From Armatimonadota bacterium (GTDB lineage: Bacteria > Armatimonadota > Fervidibacteria > Fervidibacterales > Thermosaccharophagaceae), in assembly GCA_025062195.1 (NCBI GenBank), contig JANXAS010000017.1:1-64000 (forward strand): DNA of 64,000 nt, written 5' to 3'. The notes beneath the pieces are model-generated. The model saw nothing but the letters and a program-made list of their open reading frames with translations, did not search any database and was not told where the DNA came from. Made by a program: the position numbers and the translations under genes. Shown here one piece after another: positions 19,734 to 29,725 of the stretch. Every line of letters starts with the position of its first letter. Position 1 is the first letter of the stretch.

Positions 19734-20315
19734 ATGCCAAGGGTTAAAACACTTGTATCGGTTCAAAGCAATATTGAGCCAGCCAAGTTGCAGCAGCTTG
19801 AAAAGGAAAGACCGTGCTCAAAACAGCCTGACAGGACTTACCCCACATGGTCTTCCAGAATATTAAAGGGCACAATAGACAAGTTGATCAGGCATGCCAT
19901 TGTAAAGGAGTTGCCTCACTGCCAATGCCGCTTTGAGGTGAGCTTGTTCATATGTGACGATAAACAAATCACGGAACTTAACACAGCATACCTTGAACGG
20001 GCTTACCCAACCGATGTGCTTTCCTTCCCGCAACTCCCAGAGGATGAACTTGAGCGGCTAAAGCAGCCACACAAGTGCGATGCGCACAGGGCGATACAAC
20101 TTGGCGATATCGTCGTCTCAATTGATGCCATACTGAGGCAGGCGAAGCGCTACAGGCAATCGCCGATTGACGAGCTGATGCGTTTGGTCATACATGGTTT
20201 GCTTCACCTTCTTGGATATGACGATACCACAAGCATTGGACGCAAAGCCATGACCAAAAGGGAGCTGACGCTAATTCGCAGCTGGAGATTGAGAGAGTTC
20301 GGAAAGGCAGTCTAA
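19734..20315 (+). CDS. ybeY: Endoribonuclease YbeY (16S rRNA maturation), third metal ligand altered
   Basis: A 193-residue YbeY homologue, a zinc-dependent single-strand endoribonuclease involved in 16S rRNA 3' maturation and 70S quality control. YPTDVLSFP and IQLGDIVVSID are family signatures. The metal site normally reads H-x3-H-x5-H; here it is HGLLHLLGYDD, so H154 and H158 are kept and the third ligand is Asp164. Aspartate can bind zinc, so activity may remain. The protein has about 40 extra N-terminal residues compared with typical members, and a later start is possible because the ribosome binding site (AAGGGTG) is rather far from this ATG. Confidence 0.88.
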   Translation: MPRVKTLVSVQSNIEPAKLQQLEKERPCSKQPDRTYPTWSSRILKGTIDKLIRHAIVKELPHCQCRFEVSLFICDDKQITELNTAYLERAYPTDVLSFPQLPEDELERLKQPHKCDAHRAIQLGDIVVSIDAILRQAKRYRQSPIDELMRLVIHGLLHLLGYDDTTSIGRKAMTKRELTLIRSWRLREFGKAV

Positions 20316-20487
20316 CACTGTTTTCAAAAACTGAGGTAACATCCAAGCCGGCGGGGACTCGCTATTTGCTCAAAACAGTTTCGGTCGCAAGGTGGCACAG
20401 CCTTTCAGCTCGCAAAGTCGTCTGTGGGATAACCATGCCACATCCTCTTGAATGGCGTGACATCAGTTGGTTAGACTTACACTCACC

Positions 20488-21198
20488 TCAATGTTGGCTT
20501 TCCTTCAAGGCTCTCCAGAGCCTGTGAAGCATGACGATAACTTCAGCCCTTGTGGCATGCCTGTAACCCTCTATCTTGCCGGACGGAAATCCCTTAACTA
20601 TGTTGTTCTTCAAAGCCCATTTTACTGCCTCCTCAGCCCATGATGGGACATCCGGATGAGACAATGCATCATCTGCGTCCCTTTCGCTTGCGGTTTCATT
20701 CGGCGCTTCTAACTCGCTCACCCAAGAACGCACGATTGCTTTATCAAGCTTCATGCCGGGACAACTTTTATATGGTGCATAGTCGCGGTGAAAGTTAATA
20801 TCTTCTGCCGTCAGCTTGAAGCGCTCCAGCAGCGCGTTCAAGACGATGATCAGGGATAACCGTTGGCGCTCAGTCAACTCCTCCTCGTCAAAGTTGCCGA
20901 TCAGACAAACCCCGATGCTGTGCGCATTTCGTCCCCTTGTGTGAGCCCCGGATTGCCCAACTGGTCTTCCAGCCCATATAGCTCCGTCAGGCGCTATAAG
21001 GAAATGATAACCGATGTCACCCCAACCTTGCTCCCTGACATGGTAATCGCATATAGCCTGAATCGTTTGCTTACCTTTGTATTGCGAGGCAGTTGGGCGC
21101 CATGTGTGATGCAAAATGATTTCGTTGACCTTTCTTGTGCAAGGCTGCTCTCCAAGCCAGCTTCGGAATTTCTCACCGGTTAGCTTTATCCCGAGCAC
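20488..21198 (-). CDS. N-acetylmuramoyl-L-alanine amidase (Amidase_2/PGRP) with one SLH repeat
   Basis: A 236-residue protein predicted to cleave the lactyl-amide bond of peptidoglycan. The amidase domain shows ILHHTWRP (first zinc ligand), GDIGYHFLIAPDG, SIGVCLIGNFD and INFHRDYAPYKSCPG (remaining ligands). A single S-layer homology repeat (HPDVPSWAEEAVKWALKNN to ATRAEVIVMLHRLW) forms the C-terminus and would tether it to secondary cell-wall polymer. I see no signal peptide. The GTG at 21198 is preferred because GGGGGTGAG lies before it; an open frame continues to a TTG at 21261. Confidence 0.88.
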   Translation of the reverse strand: MLGIKLTGEKFRSWLGEQPCTRKVNEIILHHTWRPTASQYKGKQTIQAICDYHVREQGWGDIGYHFLIAPDGAIWAGRPVGQSGAHTRGRNAHSIGVCLIGNFDEEELTERQRLSLIIVLNALLERFKLTAEDINFHRDYAPYKSCPGMKLDKAIVRSWVSELEAPNETASERDADDALSHPDVPSWAEEAVKWALKNNIVKGFPSGKIEGYRHATRAEVIVMLHRLWRALKESQH

Positions 21199-21402
21199 GG
21201 TCTCACCCCCGAGGGTGAATATGCCGCTGTCAAGATTGCACAGCAACCTCTGCGATGGCAAAATTGCATTGTCAATTTGTGAACGCCATGGGCTTTCGTT
21301 TACAATTTAACCGCAACGCCTTCAGCGCGAAAGGCGGGCTATAGCTATTCATGCCGTTTTAAAAGCGCCCTCACAGGCATATCAAATGGAGGTGAGCAAG
21401 AT

Positions 21403-21690
21403 ATGGAGCAGGTTGAATTGCAAGAGGTGCTCATAGGAAGAGTTGTTCACTTCTTTCCGCGCCCAAGTGCAGCTGCAATTGAGCTAACAAATGGTGAGTT
21501 GAGGCTCGGCGATAAGATACGCATCCGGGGGCACACAACTGACTTTATTCAAGTAGTCACATCAATGCAGGTTGAGAACCAGCCTGTTGAAGTTGGCGTA
21601 GTTGGACAAACCATAGGTGTGAAGGTGAATGAGCGAGTGAGGGAAGGGGACTTGGTCTACAAGCTCGTTGGGGGCGAGCCGCAGAGTTGA
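21403..21690 (+). CDS. Translation-elongation-factor-like protein (EF-Tu domain II fold)
   Basis: A 95-residue protein consisting only of a domain-II-type beta barrel: IGRVVHFFPRPSAAAIEL, then LRLGDKIRIRG and VEVGVVGQTIGVKV. Stand-alone versions, often annotated translation elongation factor-like, occur in many thermophilic bacteria and archaea, frequently near U32 peptidases or tRNA genes. No enzymatic residues are expected, and the role is unknown. GGAGGTG precedes the ATG by 8 bases. A tRNA gene follows 74 bp downstream. Confidence 0.8.
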   Translation: MEQVELQEVLIGRVVHFFPRPSAAAIELTNGELRLGDKIRIRGHTTDFIQVVTSMQVENQPVEVGVVGQTIGVKVNERVREGDLVYKLVGGEPQS

Positions 21691-21733
21691 TGGGATGCGA
21701 TTGGGCGGTGGTATGCGGCTTACAATCAATGTG

Positions 21734-21742
21734 TGCTATACT
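21734..21742 (+). promoter_or_regulatory. Extended -10 promoter of tRNA-Pro
   Basis: TGC-TATACT matches an extended -10 element 22 bases before the tRNA. No good -35 box is visible at 17 bp spacing, which is usual for extended -10 promoters. Confidence 0.5.
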
Positions 21743-21764
21743 TGCAATTGCGAGGGGTGAATTT

Positions 21765-21838
21765 CGGGGCGTAGCGCAGTTTGGCAGCGCGTGGGCATCG
21801 GGAGCCCAAGGTCGCCGGTTCGAGTCCGGCCGCCCCGA
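21765..21838 (+). tRNA. tRNA-Pro (anticodon CGG)
   Basis: A 74-base cloverleaf folds without mismatches: acceptor CGGGGCG with CGCCCCG, D stem GCGC with GCGC, anticodon stem TGGGC with GCCCA around loop ATCGGGA, and T stem GCCGG with CCGGC around TTCGAGT. Positions 34-36 are CGG, reading proline codon CCG. The discriminator is A and CCA is not encoded. Confidence 0.97.
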
Positions 21839-21857
21839 CTGAGCTGGATTAAGATCG

Positions 21858-24677
21858 TCACGGTTGTGTTAAAGTCAGCATGTAAAGCCATTTAAGCAGC
21901 TTGCCCCGCCTGATGGGCTCGTTCTGGTTGAAGTCAAGGAGGCTTCCGCAACGCTTCAGCAATTCCTCCTCGGTGCATCTGAGGCATTTTGCAAGCCACT
22001 TTATGACTTCACCCTCAGTTGGATTGGCGTTAGCGGATGCAAATGGCTCATAGTTTGTGAGCGGGAATAAATTTGAGAAGCGCTGTAAGATATTCGCCAC
22101 GCTCAAGTTATCAAGCGCTTCCTTCAAGCGTGCCTCGTATGTTTCAAAGAAGCCGCGGACGGCAAAGAACTGTGCAGCCGCAAATTCAATCCCCCACTTA
22201 GGCGGCATGTCAAAGAAGAAGCTGATGACCTGCCCCTGTTCAAGCAGTGACCGTTGAAGTTTATCAATCGGCACCTTGCGTGTTGAGCCATAAACGAGCG
22301 CCATGCCAGCTGCTGTGCCGGCAGCCTGCCCAAGCGCCATCCATACCGGCTCAAGACGCAACGTCCCAAAGCCTATGTGAGTAGCTGACACAGCGACGCA
22401 TACAAGCAGTCCCTCAAGCCCATCCTTTATTTGACCATCCTCTCCTTTCTCTTTCGGAAGCATCACGCGATACGGGATGTGCGAGGGAGCAGTTATATTA
22501 GGCAGGTAGAAAAAGCCCTCGTGAATGTATGGCGTAAATGGCTCTCTCGGAGTGCATGCGTGGCTGTCAATCGGGTATTCAGCCACAGCTATACTATCCT
22601 CATGCGTTGGTGCTCTCTTCCCGGGAGATTGTGGGCGCGCATCTCTCTCGGTGAAAATGTAATCCCCAATTATGCGCCTTGCTTCCCTGACATAAAGCTG
22701 TGGCGGGAAGTTATCGTTGTCTTCAAATTCATCCGCGGCTAATCCCCAGTGCGACGCCGCCGCACGAAACCAATCCGGCAGGCGCTCATCCGTTTGCAGG
22801 AAGTAGAGCAGTCCAAGGATATAGTTTCTGTGTGCTGCCGCTATTTCCTCTCGCTTTTCCCAATCCGCTTCCGGGTAGTCGTAGTTCATTCCGATGAAGT
22901 CGGTTGATGGAAATGGTCCTGGGGTGTTGTTTGCATCAAATTTGAGTTGTGGCAGCTTGACCAAACTGACGACCTCCATAGGATGCCATATAACTTTATC
23001 CTTCACCCTCGTTGCTATTTCGGCATATAGCTGCGGATTGTAATCCGGCGGGGCAGTCAGTGGGCGCCTGTTGTCCGGGCGCCTCGTCAAAGTCAACCTG
23101 TAGTTGTATGCTTGAACCTTTCTGTCGCCGTCCGGTCTGCCAAATGTCACTTGCCTTGTAAGCGAATCCCAAAATACTTCGCCCGCAAACTCCTCGTTGA
23201 ATTCAAATCTACCTTCCCGACCAACTCTGTATGCTGCTCCTGACAATGCAGCCAAGTCACCTTCGTAAGTGGCATCAATGAAAACTTGAGCGCGCATCCT
23301 CCAGCGCAGCCCCCTCACCCTGTCATCAAGCAGTATCTCTGTAACCCTATTGCCGTCCTTTAGGAGACCGCCAAGCCCCTGCATCAGGTAAATGTCTGGT
23401 TGTATTGGCGGCATTGATAGCATGAGCCAAAAGACCTGCTCTGCGACTTTTGGTTCGAACAAATATCCACCTTGACACTGGCGGTGCTGTAATGAACCTG
23501 CACCATATGCCTCTCTGTAGAACTTCTCAACATGAGAGACGAACTCCGCAAACAGCCCCCCGGAGGCTTGCCTATAGCGCCTATCAGTTGCCGACAGACC
23601 GGAAGTCATCATTCCGCCAATATGCTTTGTCCTCTCAACGAGCGCCACGCTCCAACCTCTTCTTGCGAGCGTTATTGCTGCAGCTATTCCGGCGGGAGTC
23701 GCTCCAACGACAACACAGTCATAATCCGCAACTAACTTTGCCGGCGCCCCTTTAAGCGATGGGCGAGGTTGCGGGAGCGTCATGGCGGCATCCGACCATG
23801 AAGGCAGGCTCTCTGACGCATCGGAAAGAGCTGTCACAAAATAGCTGTATCCTTCATTCGGGTTAACTGTTTCATCCTCCCAGTAGAGCGTGTTTGCTGG
23901 CACTTCGGCTACTTGCACTCCGCGCCTGTAAATGCGATACAGGTGGACATCGTGAGTCTCGGATGGCTGCCACTTCAAAACGAGTTTGCCTTCAGCGGGT
24001 TTTACTCGCAGCGACTTAGGTGCATTTGGTAGCGCTCCAATCTTTACAGTTGGTTCGCTGACTTGGATTTGACCTCCATCGCTCTCGCCGTTGAAAAAGA
24101 AAAAGCAACTCAGCTCATCAACTGGGCTTAAGAACGGTAGGAGCCAACTCGCCTCAATTTGCGATGTGCCAACCCTTGATAGCCAGAGCTTGTATGCGCC
24201 TATAGTTGGGTCCGCAACTATGCGCACAGATATCCATTCATCGCCCGGGAATTTAATCGTGGTCACCCAAGAGAAAGTGCTTCGCCATGTAAACCAACCG
24301 CCGATATCCCGCTGCGAAATATAACCGGATGAGCCGAAGATAAGCCTCACTGCTTCGCTCGTCCAATGAGTCGGTATGCCCTTGCTCAGCCCGAAGGTTA
24401 AGCCCCTCTCTCCATCCCTCGGTGTCTTAACAACGAACTCAACTTCAACGACTTTCCTTGTAGGCTCAAATGATGTGACCAAGTAGTGAGCATCCTTAGT
24501 GCGCGTCTGCGTCTGCCAGCCGTTTAGCTCACCGACCGGTGTGACAAGCTTCATCGGCAGCCATTGTCCAAGTGCGGCATTGCCCGCTTCGTCAAGCTCT
24601 GACCATTGAGCGAATGCCATTGATAGATGCGCCAGTGTGATCAAAAATGCTGCAGCGAAGTTGTGCTTCAACCGCAT
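21858..24677 (-). CDS. Secreted FAD-dependent oxidoreductase with fibronectin type III domain
   Basis: A 939-residue exported protein. A signal peptide (MRLKHNFAAAFLITLAHLSMAFAQ) is followed by a concanavalin-like beta region, an FN3 domain (about residues 215-300, PKSLRVKPAEGKLVLKW), and an FAD_oxidored domain from about residue 315. The dinucleotide-binding motif is CVVVGATPAGIAAAITLARR, followed by GGMMTSGLSATD and, later, FIDATYEGDLAALSGA. The C-terminal 80 residues look like degenerate SLH-type helices. Such proteins accompany glycan loci in Planctomycetes and Armatimonadota; the substrate is unknown. GGGGTGG precedes the ATG. It may be co-transcribed with the S55 gene 246 bp upstream. 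Confidence 0.85.
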   Translation of the reverse strand: MRLKHNFAAAFLITLAHLSMAFAQWSELDEAGNAALGQWLPMKLVTPVGELNGWQTQTRTKDAHYLVTSFEPTRKVVEVEFVVKTPRDGERGLTFGLSKGIPTHWTSEAVRLIFGSSGYISQRDIGGWFTWRSTFSWVTTIKFPGDEWISVRIVADPTIGAYKLWLSRVGTSQIEASWLLPFLSPVDELSCFFFFNGESDGGQIQVSEPTVKIGALPNAPKSLRVKPAEGKLVLKWQPSETHDVHLYRIYRRGVQVAEVPANTLYWEDETVNPNEGYSYFVTALSDASESLPSWSDAAMTLPQPRPSLKGAPAKLVADYDCVVVGATPAGIAAAITLARRGWSVALVERTKHIGGMMTSGLSATDRRYRQASGGLFAEFVSHVEKFYREAYGAGSLQHRQCQGGYLFEPKVAEQVFWLMLSMPPIQPDIYLMQGLGGLLKDGNRVTEILLDDRVRGLRWRMRAQVFIDATYEGDLAALSGAAYRVGREGRFEFNEEFAGEVFWDSLTRQVTFGRPDGDRKVQAYNYRLTLTRRPDNRRPLTAPPDYNPQLYAEIATRVKDKVIWHPMEVVSLVKLPQLKFDANNTPGPFPSTDFIGMNYDYPEADWEKREEIAAAHRNYILGLLYFLQTDERLPDWFRAAASHWGLAADEFEDNDNFPPQLYVREARRIIGDYIFTERDARPQSPGKRAPTHEDSIAVAEYPIDSHACTPREPFTPYIHEGFFYLPNITAPSHIPYRVMLPKEKGEDGQIKDGLEGLLVCVAVSATHIGFGTLRLEPVWMALGQAAGTAAGMALVYGSTRKVPIDKLQRSLLEQGQVISFFFDMPPKWGIEFAAAQFFAVRGFFETYEARLKEALDNLSVANILQRFSNLFPLTNYEPFASANANPTEGEVIKWLAKCLRCTEEELLKRCGSLLDFNQNEPIRRGKLLKWLYMLTLTQP

Positions 24678-24923
24678 CTACATCCACCCCATCTCAGCTT
24701 GCGCTGTGCTTCAACCATAACCTTAACCTCATAATGCCCATCCGCAATCTTGCTGCCAGTGGTTTAATTGTGGCGCTTACTATTGATTTCTCGTCACGAG
24801 GGTTGCCATCACCATGATACCACATGGAAGGAATTTAGAAAACAGCGTCATGTGAAGTGCGCTAACAAGATTGAATGGGCTACTTTCGCGCCGCTTTGGA
24901 TGCTGAACTGCATGGCAACGGCA

Positions 24924-27900
24924 TCATTTGCGCCATTCATACTCCCACTTTGTCACCCTCTCGTTTCCGGCACCGTCCCTGACTCTAAGTTCAAGCGAAT
25001 GTTTCCCTGCCGGGAGCCTTGAAATGTCAACGAGCACATCCTCAACCTTTGAATCGAAAACACCGTCGCTGCATGCCGCCGCAATCCACTCACCACCATC
25101 AACGCGATATTCGGCACTCGCAATGAATGTGGTTGCGTCGTAGCATTTCAATTTCTTTGGCGGCTCGGTGAGCTTTTCACCCGGCGCTGGATACCATATT
25201 TCCGGGGGTGTGTTGTCAACCACAATTGGGTAGACGATGCGCTCAGCTTGTTCGGCATCAACTGGATTGGATATGCGGTCGCTCACAATGACGCGCAAGT
25301 GGTAGATGCCGTCCCTGACCTTTGTTGTGTCCCAATTCATTTCGTTCTTTGTGGTGACTGTGTCCTTCTGTTCATCGGCTTGCTCTGTTTGCTTCTCCGA
25401 CCCCTTTGCGGGTTTGGGCTCCTCAACGTCCACCCACTTTATGCCATCCGAGGAATACTGGGCTTCAAATACGAGCCTGTCCTTATCTGGATCCTTGCCC
25501 TCCCACTGAAGCTTATAAGTCCCACAGATGATAGCTCCCGGTGAGGGTTGTTTGACGGTGAGCTCTGGTGGACGATTCTTAGGCATGTAAGTCAACTCAA
25601 CCCTTTTGAGCCTCACAGACTCACCATCATCGTTTGGATAGAGCCTGACACGAAATTGGATATACCTTGCCGGTGGGCTGCTAATGATTGCGCCGCTCAT
25701 CGGGTATGTCTCGCTCCAATGGCTCCACGAGTTATCCGGTGTGGCAGTATTCCCACTCCTCGTCTCAATCGCAATTGCACTTCCATCCACCATGTCTGCA
25801 TACCATCGTATTGCACCCCAGCGGGCTACTGTTCCGGCGTCCTTCACGGGGGATTCATATACCACCCATTCACGCCTCTTTGGGTGGAAAGCAACAACGC
25901 CACCGCCTGTAGCGGTTGCAAAGAGCGTCCCATCAGAACCCTTTACGATGCTCGTTAGGAATGGCTCATCACCCCTGTATAGCTGGTCAATTGAGCCGTT
26001 GGGGTCAATTCGGTATAGCTTTACCTTCGGGCACACAGCTGCAACGATGCCCCCTTCATACCCTGTCATTGCAAAGACATGCCTGCCATCAAGCTTGCTC
26101 ACTTCCTTGACGGAGCCATCTTTTCGGATTATGTAAACCCTCGCCTGTCCAGCGGTCCCGACATACAGGTTTTTGTCCTTGTCTAATGCCATGCATTGAA
26201 CCGTTGCCAATGGTGTCTCAAAGACAGAGTGCACTCTCCCCAATGAGTCAATTCTGTAAACTCTGCCCTTGGGGCTTGTCCCAACATAAATGCTTTCGCC
26301 ATCTGTCACCATTGCAATCGCGTGCCTATCGGGCAATTCGGCGAGTAGCGACAGCTCCCCTCCCCTTAATCGGTAGATGCGCCCGTTTGGTCCTGTGGCT
26401 ATGAGGATAGTTCCATCTTTTTCCGCAACCATCGCCCAAGGGTGCTCGCCCTTCAAATCGGCGGCAAGCTTCTGACCGTCACTGCCAATGCGATATATCT
26501 TTCCCGATGGCACCAACCCGCAATACAAGTCGCTGCCGATTTTCACCATGCTCACAACGCCAACTTCCTCTGACCACTCGGCAAGCATTTTTCGCTCGCC
26601 GTCAGGGCCGATTTTCCAAACCCTTGCCGGCATCCATGTGCCCGCATATACGCTGTTGGAAGCGTCAATCATGCTTGTCCATATGCAGAGTTCAGCAGGG
26701 TTGTAAACGGTCTCACCGCACAGACCAACTTTCAATTCACCCTCGTAGGTTGCACAGGTGCCCTTAAATTCGCCCTTCACAAAATCCTCAAACTTTTCCA
26801 TGACCCAAACCTGAGGTGCTCTTGCAAGGGCTTGAGTTCGTCCGGGTGGAGTTGGTGGCACTCTTGGCGCCGGCTTCGTTACCTTGCCCACCTCAAGCGA
26901 CTCAACTTCTTCCCATGATGGCATTGGCGGCGGTGTCTCCCTATCAAGTTGCTTTTTGCCTTGCCCTTGGGATTGCGACGCTTCAATGCCCTGCGGGGCT
27001 TCCTCATACGCATCGCCTGTAGCTTGATCTTGAGCCTCATCGCCTGCTGCCCTTGAACTGTCGGTGTTGTGCGCTTCTATCTTCGTTAAGTCCAAAACGA
27101 TCTCGCTGCTCTCGGGAAAGAAACTCCTTGCAGCTGCGCGCGCCCTTGCGGCTATTGCCTCAACTAAGTCAACGAAATCCATCCCATTGTTAACAGCGAA
27201 CTCGTCAAACAATTCATAGCGCAAGCCTTTGTCAGAGCGCGGCATTGTGAAGGTCGCACCCTCTGGAACTGCCTCTGATGGTGCTCCTTCAGCTGGCGGT
27301 GCACCCTCAGGTGGCGCTGGCGGTCTGAATGGCTCTTCCTTCTCCTTCTCCTTTGACTCAACCCTGATTGTGAGCACCGCCATGCCAGATATGAGCCATT
27401 CAACCTTTCTCTTGGTCTCAACAAAGTCACGCATCGGCAAAATCTTTGAAGTGCCCAAGCTAAAGAGCGCCTCTATCATGGATGTTGGGATAGGGCAAAC
27501 TTCCCTGCCATCAAGTTCAACGCCAACTCTGCCGGTGCTCATGCACACAACAAGTTGGTCGTTTTGGTAATCGGCGTTGAGCAGCTCAATCAGCTGGTTT
27601 ATGTTGTATGCCCTCGGTGGGCGTGCACCCACTCTCGCCCTCGCTTGTCTTCCGAGCATCCCGCCACTTATTGCAACCTGTATGATGCCAGGCTTCGCTG
27701 TGGGTGGTATCCTCAAGTTGAGTCTTAGTGTGTGGAACTTTTCACCGCGCTCTCTCAACCTCAATGTAACTGGGATAGCCTCACCCGGCTCCGCCTGCGC
27801 TTTTGTAGCTGTCACTTGGTCAATCCAGACAAGTCTTCTTTTCCCCTCGTATTGCATTTGTATGTTTATCCGCTCAAGAGTCACATCGCGATAGGGGTTA

Positions 27901-29201
27901 TCAATCAGCGCCGAAACGACATTCATTAATTCTCCCACAGGAGAGGATGTCGGGATGATAAAGAAGCCGAAACCACCACCCGCCTGCATGTCAAACATGT
28001 TTTCTCTTTTGATCTTTGGCAGCCCGTCCAATTCCACCTCCATGCTCATCTTCATCGTCCCTTCCTCAGCCGGCGAGATGTAGACATACATACTTCCAAG
28101 GAGTGTTGAGAGAGCAAGTAAGTCAATGAGTTGTTTTTGCCTGATCAGGTGCACATTGTATGTTCTATGGAAGCCCCTTTCAGCATCCCTTATCCTGACA
28201 TTCATTGCGAGCATTTTTGTCCGGCGACCCAAAAAGCCGCATGTGGCAAAATTCCTGTCTTGAGTGAAGGTCCCAACTGGCTTTATCGGCGTTGCCAACT
28301 TGAAAGAAATTGATTGCCTTGAAACGATATCCCAGACGTAAGCTGTCGCCATGGGCATTTCAATTTCTCCCAAGCCGAGTGCGGGATGACCGAAAGCGAG
28401 CACAAGATTGCCTTCAACCCATGTGGCGGTTCCGACAGCACTTATGTCCACATCGCCATTTGCAAGCTGTATTGCGACTGCAGCACCAGGTTCAAGCTTC
28501 GGTGATGCACGCACAGAGCTGGCAATGCCTGTTGGCGCCTCCACAACGAGCAGATTGTAATGGCGCAGCGAACGTCTCAGAAATTCAACCGCAAACCTGT
28601 TAAGTCCGCTCACCATAAGTGGTGTGATAACTGGGGTGAGCACTCCGACACCTTCTCGCCTCACCGAGAGTGCTTCCTCATAGTTGTTTACAAGCATAAC
28701 CTCACTTATGCGCTCACCCTGTATGTTCAGCAGACCACCTTTTGGGCGAAAGGTGACTGTGCGCCTCTTTGGCGGCGTAAACGCCGGGTTGAGAGATTGG
28801 AGCATTTGAGCGATCGGTTGGACACCAGCTATTGGCACTTTTGAGAAACTCCATGCGTATGCAATTGCCCCAACAAGCTTCTTGCCGACGAATATAGGGC
28901 TGCCACTCATCCCAGAAATTACACCTGTGTTCTTCTTTATGACCGTGCCGCTATCAATGCGCACAAGTATCAGGTCTTGGTCAAAGTCAACCCTATGCAA
29001 TATGCCGATTATCGTGACATCAAACTCCTCAATCTTAGTCCCCTCAAACACACTCTTGCCCTTCCCTTTCATGCCCTGTTTTAGTTGGTCAACGGTGAGG
29101 ATGTCATCAAGTGTCAATGTGCTCGCTGCGTTCAGTGGGAGGCAAATGACGAACAGAAGAATGCATTGGCGCAAAACAAACCTCCAACTTAAAATGCTCA
29201 T
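24924..29201 (-). CDS. SpoIVB-type (S55) serine peptidase fused to a seven-repeat propeller and Ig-like domains
   Basis: A 1425-residue exported protein. After a hydrophobic leader, residues 30-140 hold the S55 peptidase signature GVISGMSGSPIFVGKKLVGAIAYAW; Ser99 of GMSGSP is the expected nucleophile. In spore formers SpoIVB signals across the membrane, but here it is in a different setting. A long linker contains proline- and acid-rich stretches (about residues 620-780). Residues about 830-1150 carry seven repeats of the pattern P.G.[KR][IV][YW][RK]I..DG, a beta-propeller. Two Ig-like modules (NRPPELTVKQPSPG and NTPPEIWYPAPGE) close the protein. AGGGGTGA precedes the ATG. Whether the peptidase is active and what it cleaves are unknown. 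Confidence 0.87.
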   Translation of the reverse strand: MSILSWRFVLRQCILLFVICLPLNAASTLTLDDILTVDQLKQGMKGKGKSVFEGTKIEEFDVTIIGILHRVDFDQDLILVRIDSGTVIKKNTGVISGMSGSPIFVGKKLVGAIAYAWSFSKVPIAGVQPIAQMLQSLNPAFTPPKRRTVTFRPKGGLLNIQGERISEVMLVNNYEEALSVRREGVGVLTPVITPLMVSGLNRFAVEFLRRSLRHYNLLVVEAPTGIASSVRASPKLEPGAAVAIQLANGDVDISAVGTATWVEGNLVLAFGHPALGLGEIEMPMATAYVWDIVSRQSISFKLATPIKPVGTFTQDRNFATCGFLGRRTKMLAMNVRIRDAERGFHRTYNVHLIRQKQLIDLLALSTLLGSMYVYISPAEEGTMKMSMEVELDGLPKIKRENMFDMQAGGGFGFFIIPTSSPVGELMNVVSALIDNPYRDVTLERINIQMQYEGKRRLVWIDQVTATKAQAEPGEAIPVTLRLRERGEKFHTLRLNLRIPPTAKPGIIQVAISGGMLGRQARARVGARPPRAYNINQLIELLNADYQNDQLVVCMSTGRVGVELDGREVCPIPTSMIEALFSLGTSKILPMRDFVETKRKVEWLISGMAVLTIRVESKEKEKEEPFRPPAPPEGAPPAEGAPSEAVPEGATFTMPRSDKGLRYELFDEFAVNNGMDFVDLVEAIAARARAAARSFFPESSEIVLDLTKIEAHNTDSSRAAGDEAQDQATGDAYEEAPQGIEASQSQGQGKKQLDRETPPPMPSWEEVESLEVGKVTKPAPRVPPTPPGRTQALARAPQVWVMEKFEDFVKGEFKGTCATYEGELKVGLCGETVYNPAELCIWTSMIDASNSVYAGTWMPARVWKIGPDGERKMLAEWSEEVGVVSMVKIGSDLYCGLVPSGKIYRIGSDGQKLAADLKGEHPWAMVAEKDGTILIATGPNGRIYRLRGGELSLLAELPDRHAIAMVTDGESIYVGTSPKGRVYRIDSLGRVHSVFETPLATVQCMALDKDKNLYVGTAGQARVYIIRKDGSVKEVSKLDGRHVFAMTGYEGGIVAAVCPKVKLYRIDPNGSIDQLYRGDEPFLTSIVKGSDGTLFATATGGGVVAFHPKRREWVVYESPVKDAGTVARWGAIRWYADMVDGSAIAIETRSGNTATPDNSWSHWSETYPMSGAIISSPPARYIQFRVRLYPNDDGESVRLKRVELTYMPKNRPPELTVKQPSPGAIICGTYKLQWEGKDPDKDRLVFEAQYSSDGIKWVDVEEPKPAKGSEKQTEQADEQKDTVTTKNEMNWDTTKVRDGIYHLRVIVSDRISNPVDAEQAERIVYPIVVDNTPPEIWYPAPGEKLTEPPKKLKCYDATTFIASAEYRVDGGEWIAAACSDGVFDSKVEDVLVDISRLPAGKHSLELRVRDGAGNERVTKWEYEWRK

Positions 29202-29725
29202 TCTTAATCACCCCTTGGTTCAGTTGGCTTTGTCATTCACGGGCTTGAAGGATTTTTCACCTTGCATCGGCAATTATATCGCTTTCACATGTAAATGTCG
29301 TTTAGGAGCAGGGCTTCGTATTAGAGTGTTTCATCCGCAGCGAAGCTAAATTGCCCCTCTATCGCAGATTGATGACAACTGCCGCCCTGCAAGCCACCAA
29401 TTGCTGACGGCGGTTTTTAGAGCCACAAGGCTATGGCAACGGGAATTTAAACCGTCGTGGATAAACCGCAACGCCACATGGGTCATTTGAGAATGGCATG
29501 GACATCTCAATCACGAAAACTTTAGCGTGATGCAAATCTCCGTTGTGCTTCGCATCGCGAACAAAAATAAAACCCCATCCCATCGTGCGGTGCCATACAT
29601 TATTGGTGGCATAGGTTTGAGCTACTGTTGTGAGCAAGCCAGCGCTGCATTTGCAATAAGCGAATTGCAAGAGTGGTATGGGTGCGTGAATACGCATCTC
29701 CGAAGTCGGATGGTCTGCTATCAGC
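29202..29725. other. Intergenic region with repeat fragments
   Basis: No credible gene. Around 29405-29475 it has GACGGCGGTTTTTAGAGCC and AAACCGTCGTGGATAAACCG, shared in reverse with about 19410 and 62315. The remaining sequence shows nothing I can identify. Confidence 0.5.
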
